A stretch of 64,000 bases of DNA, from the NCBI GenBank assembly GCA_963664715.2, contig CAXXUY010000001.1, positions 310,001 to 374,000 of the forward strand. The letters run 5' to 3'. Below are positions 63,345-64,000 of the stretch, one piece after another. The notes beneath the pieces are model-generated. The model was not told the origin of the DNA. It searched no databases and saw only the letters and a program-made list of their open reading frames with translations. The stretch comes from JAPOXR01 sp963664715 (GTDB lineage: Bacteria > Pseudomonadota > Alphaproteobacteria > Rhodobacterales > Rhodobacteraceae). A program made the position numbers and the translations under genes. How positions within the stretch are numbered: the stretch's first letter is position 1; every line of letters begins with the position of its first letter.

Positions 63345-64000
63345 ATGAACTCTGATCTGCATATTGCGAGCACGCCAGCTGTCACCCGGCGGCGCTTCAT
63401 GAAATCGACTGCCGGCGCCGCCGCGGTTGCCGGTGTCGGGGGAATGCTCCCGCTCCCTGTTGCTGCCCAGGAGGGGTTGGTTGCCCTCGTGCATACCCAG
63501 GCTGCCGGAGACAGCGGACCCATCGATTCAATGATTGGCAAGCTGAACCAGCTTTCCGGCGAGAGGGGTTTTGACAAAAGGGCCGTCTATGCACAGGACG
63601 CGGCAACCTTTGAGACCGTGTTCCAGACACTCGGTGATGTCGGCGCCGGAATAGTCGTCGCAACATTTCCGGTGATATCCGAGTCGGTCAAGGCAGTAGC
63701 CCCCCAATACCCGGACACCAGGTGGGTCCATCTCTTCGGTGACCCGGTTGACCCACCGATTCAAAACCTCGTCACGGTGTCATACGACTATTATCTCGGC
63801 TGCTACCTCTCCGGCGTGTTCGCTGCCAACCTGTCCAGAACAGGAAAGATCGGTTACATCGGCGGCATCAGCATCCCTCCACTCAATGCCGACTTCAACG
63901 CGCTCAAGGCGGGCGTGCACTCCGTCAATCCCGATGCCACCGTCACGGCGGCGTTTGCCGGTTCATTCCAGGACCCGGCCAAGGGTTACGAGATCGCAAC
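63345..64000 (+). CDS. BMP-family ABC transporter substrate-binding protein, 3' end outside the window
   Basis: The first 218 residues are visible; the frame is open to the window end. A twin-arginine signal (TRRRFMKSTAGAAAVAGVGG) is followed by a BMP/PnrA-like binding domain (DVGAGIVVATFPVISESVKA, DTRWVHLFGDPV, GKIGYIGGISIPPLNADFNA). The BMP family binds nucleosides and related compounds. Export by the Tat pathway is inferred from the RRRFMK motif. ATG 63345 follows AGAAGGA. The permease and ATPase genes should lie beyond the window. Confidence 0.88.
   Translation, partial: MNSDLHIASTPAVTRRRFMKSTAGAAAVAGVGGMLPLPVAAQEGLVALVHTQAAGDSGPIDSMIGKLNQLSGERGFDKRAVYAQDAATFETVFQTLGDVGAGIVVATFPVISESVKAVAPQYPDTRWVHLFGDPVDPPIQNLVTVSYDYYLGCYLSGVFAANLSRTGKIGYIGGISIPPLNADFNALKAGVHSVNPDATVTAAFAGSFQDPAKGYEIA

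Overview
The window is GC-rich bacterial DNA. Gene content points to an alphaproteobacterium: an rpsO-pnp pair, an FdsA-type formate dehydrogenase alpha subunit, a RutR-like TetR regulator, a 41-residue L36 and many ABC uptake operons with alphaproteobacterial-style substrate-binding proteins. No 16S or other phylogenetic marker is present, so the assignment is an inference. Relics and broken genes (Fic proteins, a TonB receptor, insertion sequences, a frameshifted GMC oxidoreductase) are frequent, which suggests a genome with much accessory turnover.

Layout. 1-10.9 kb, plus strand: the end of a PhyH-type dioxygenase, a LacI-type regulator, then a peptide-type ABC importer (binding protein, two permeases, one fused double ATPase) translationally coupled to two paralogous CehA/McbA-type PHP metallohydrolases. 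This reads as an uptake-and-hydrolysis operon. 11.6-13.2 kb: a conspicuously AT-richer two-gene cassette of unknown function, closed by a perfect hairpin. 13.7-19.8 kb: an IS630 relic, then core genes pnp and rpsO (minus) and formate dehydrogenase alpha (plus). 20.2-22.4 kb, minus: a decayed RHH / small membrane protein / Fic operon and a TonB-receptor fragment. 22.4-25.6 kb, minus: a large AsmA-family protein with internal repeats. 26.2-32.3 kb is an accessory island: a truncated Fic gene, two 262-bp direct repeats flanking an AbiE-type type IV toxin-antitoxin module, a complete IS66-family element with 8-bp target duplication, and a PIN-domain gene. 32.6-35.4 kb: a NYN/OST-HTH protein and an outer-membrane beta-barrel.

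35.7-45.3 kb, plus: an operon with a branched-chain-amino-acid-type ABC importer enclosed by two acyl-CoA ligase family genes, probably for uptake and CoA activation of a carboxylic acid. 45.3-45.6 kb: rpmJ and tRNA-Val(GAC), both minus. 46.0-58.2 kb, minus: one long catabolic array comprising a ribose-type ABC importer, a regulator that fuses a winged helix to a solute-binding-protein domain, an M24-type hydrolase, and a 2-oxoacid dehydrogenase complex with E1 alpha, E1 beta and an unusual split E2. A divergent SDR dehydrogenase at 58.4 kb shares its intergenic region, which holds a pair of operator-like palindromes. 59.5-64 kb: a RutR-like TetR, an atypical uracil-DNA glycosylase family protein, a frameshifted GMC oxidoreductase, a NIPSNAP protein and the start of a BMP-family binding protein.

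The best candidates for something undescribed are the two-gene cassette at 11631-13201, the winged-helix/SBP fusion regulator at 51512-53296 and the split 2-oxoacid dehydrogenase E2 at 46019-48143.
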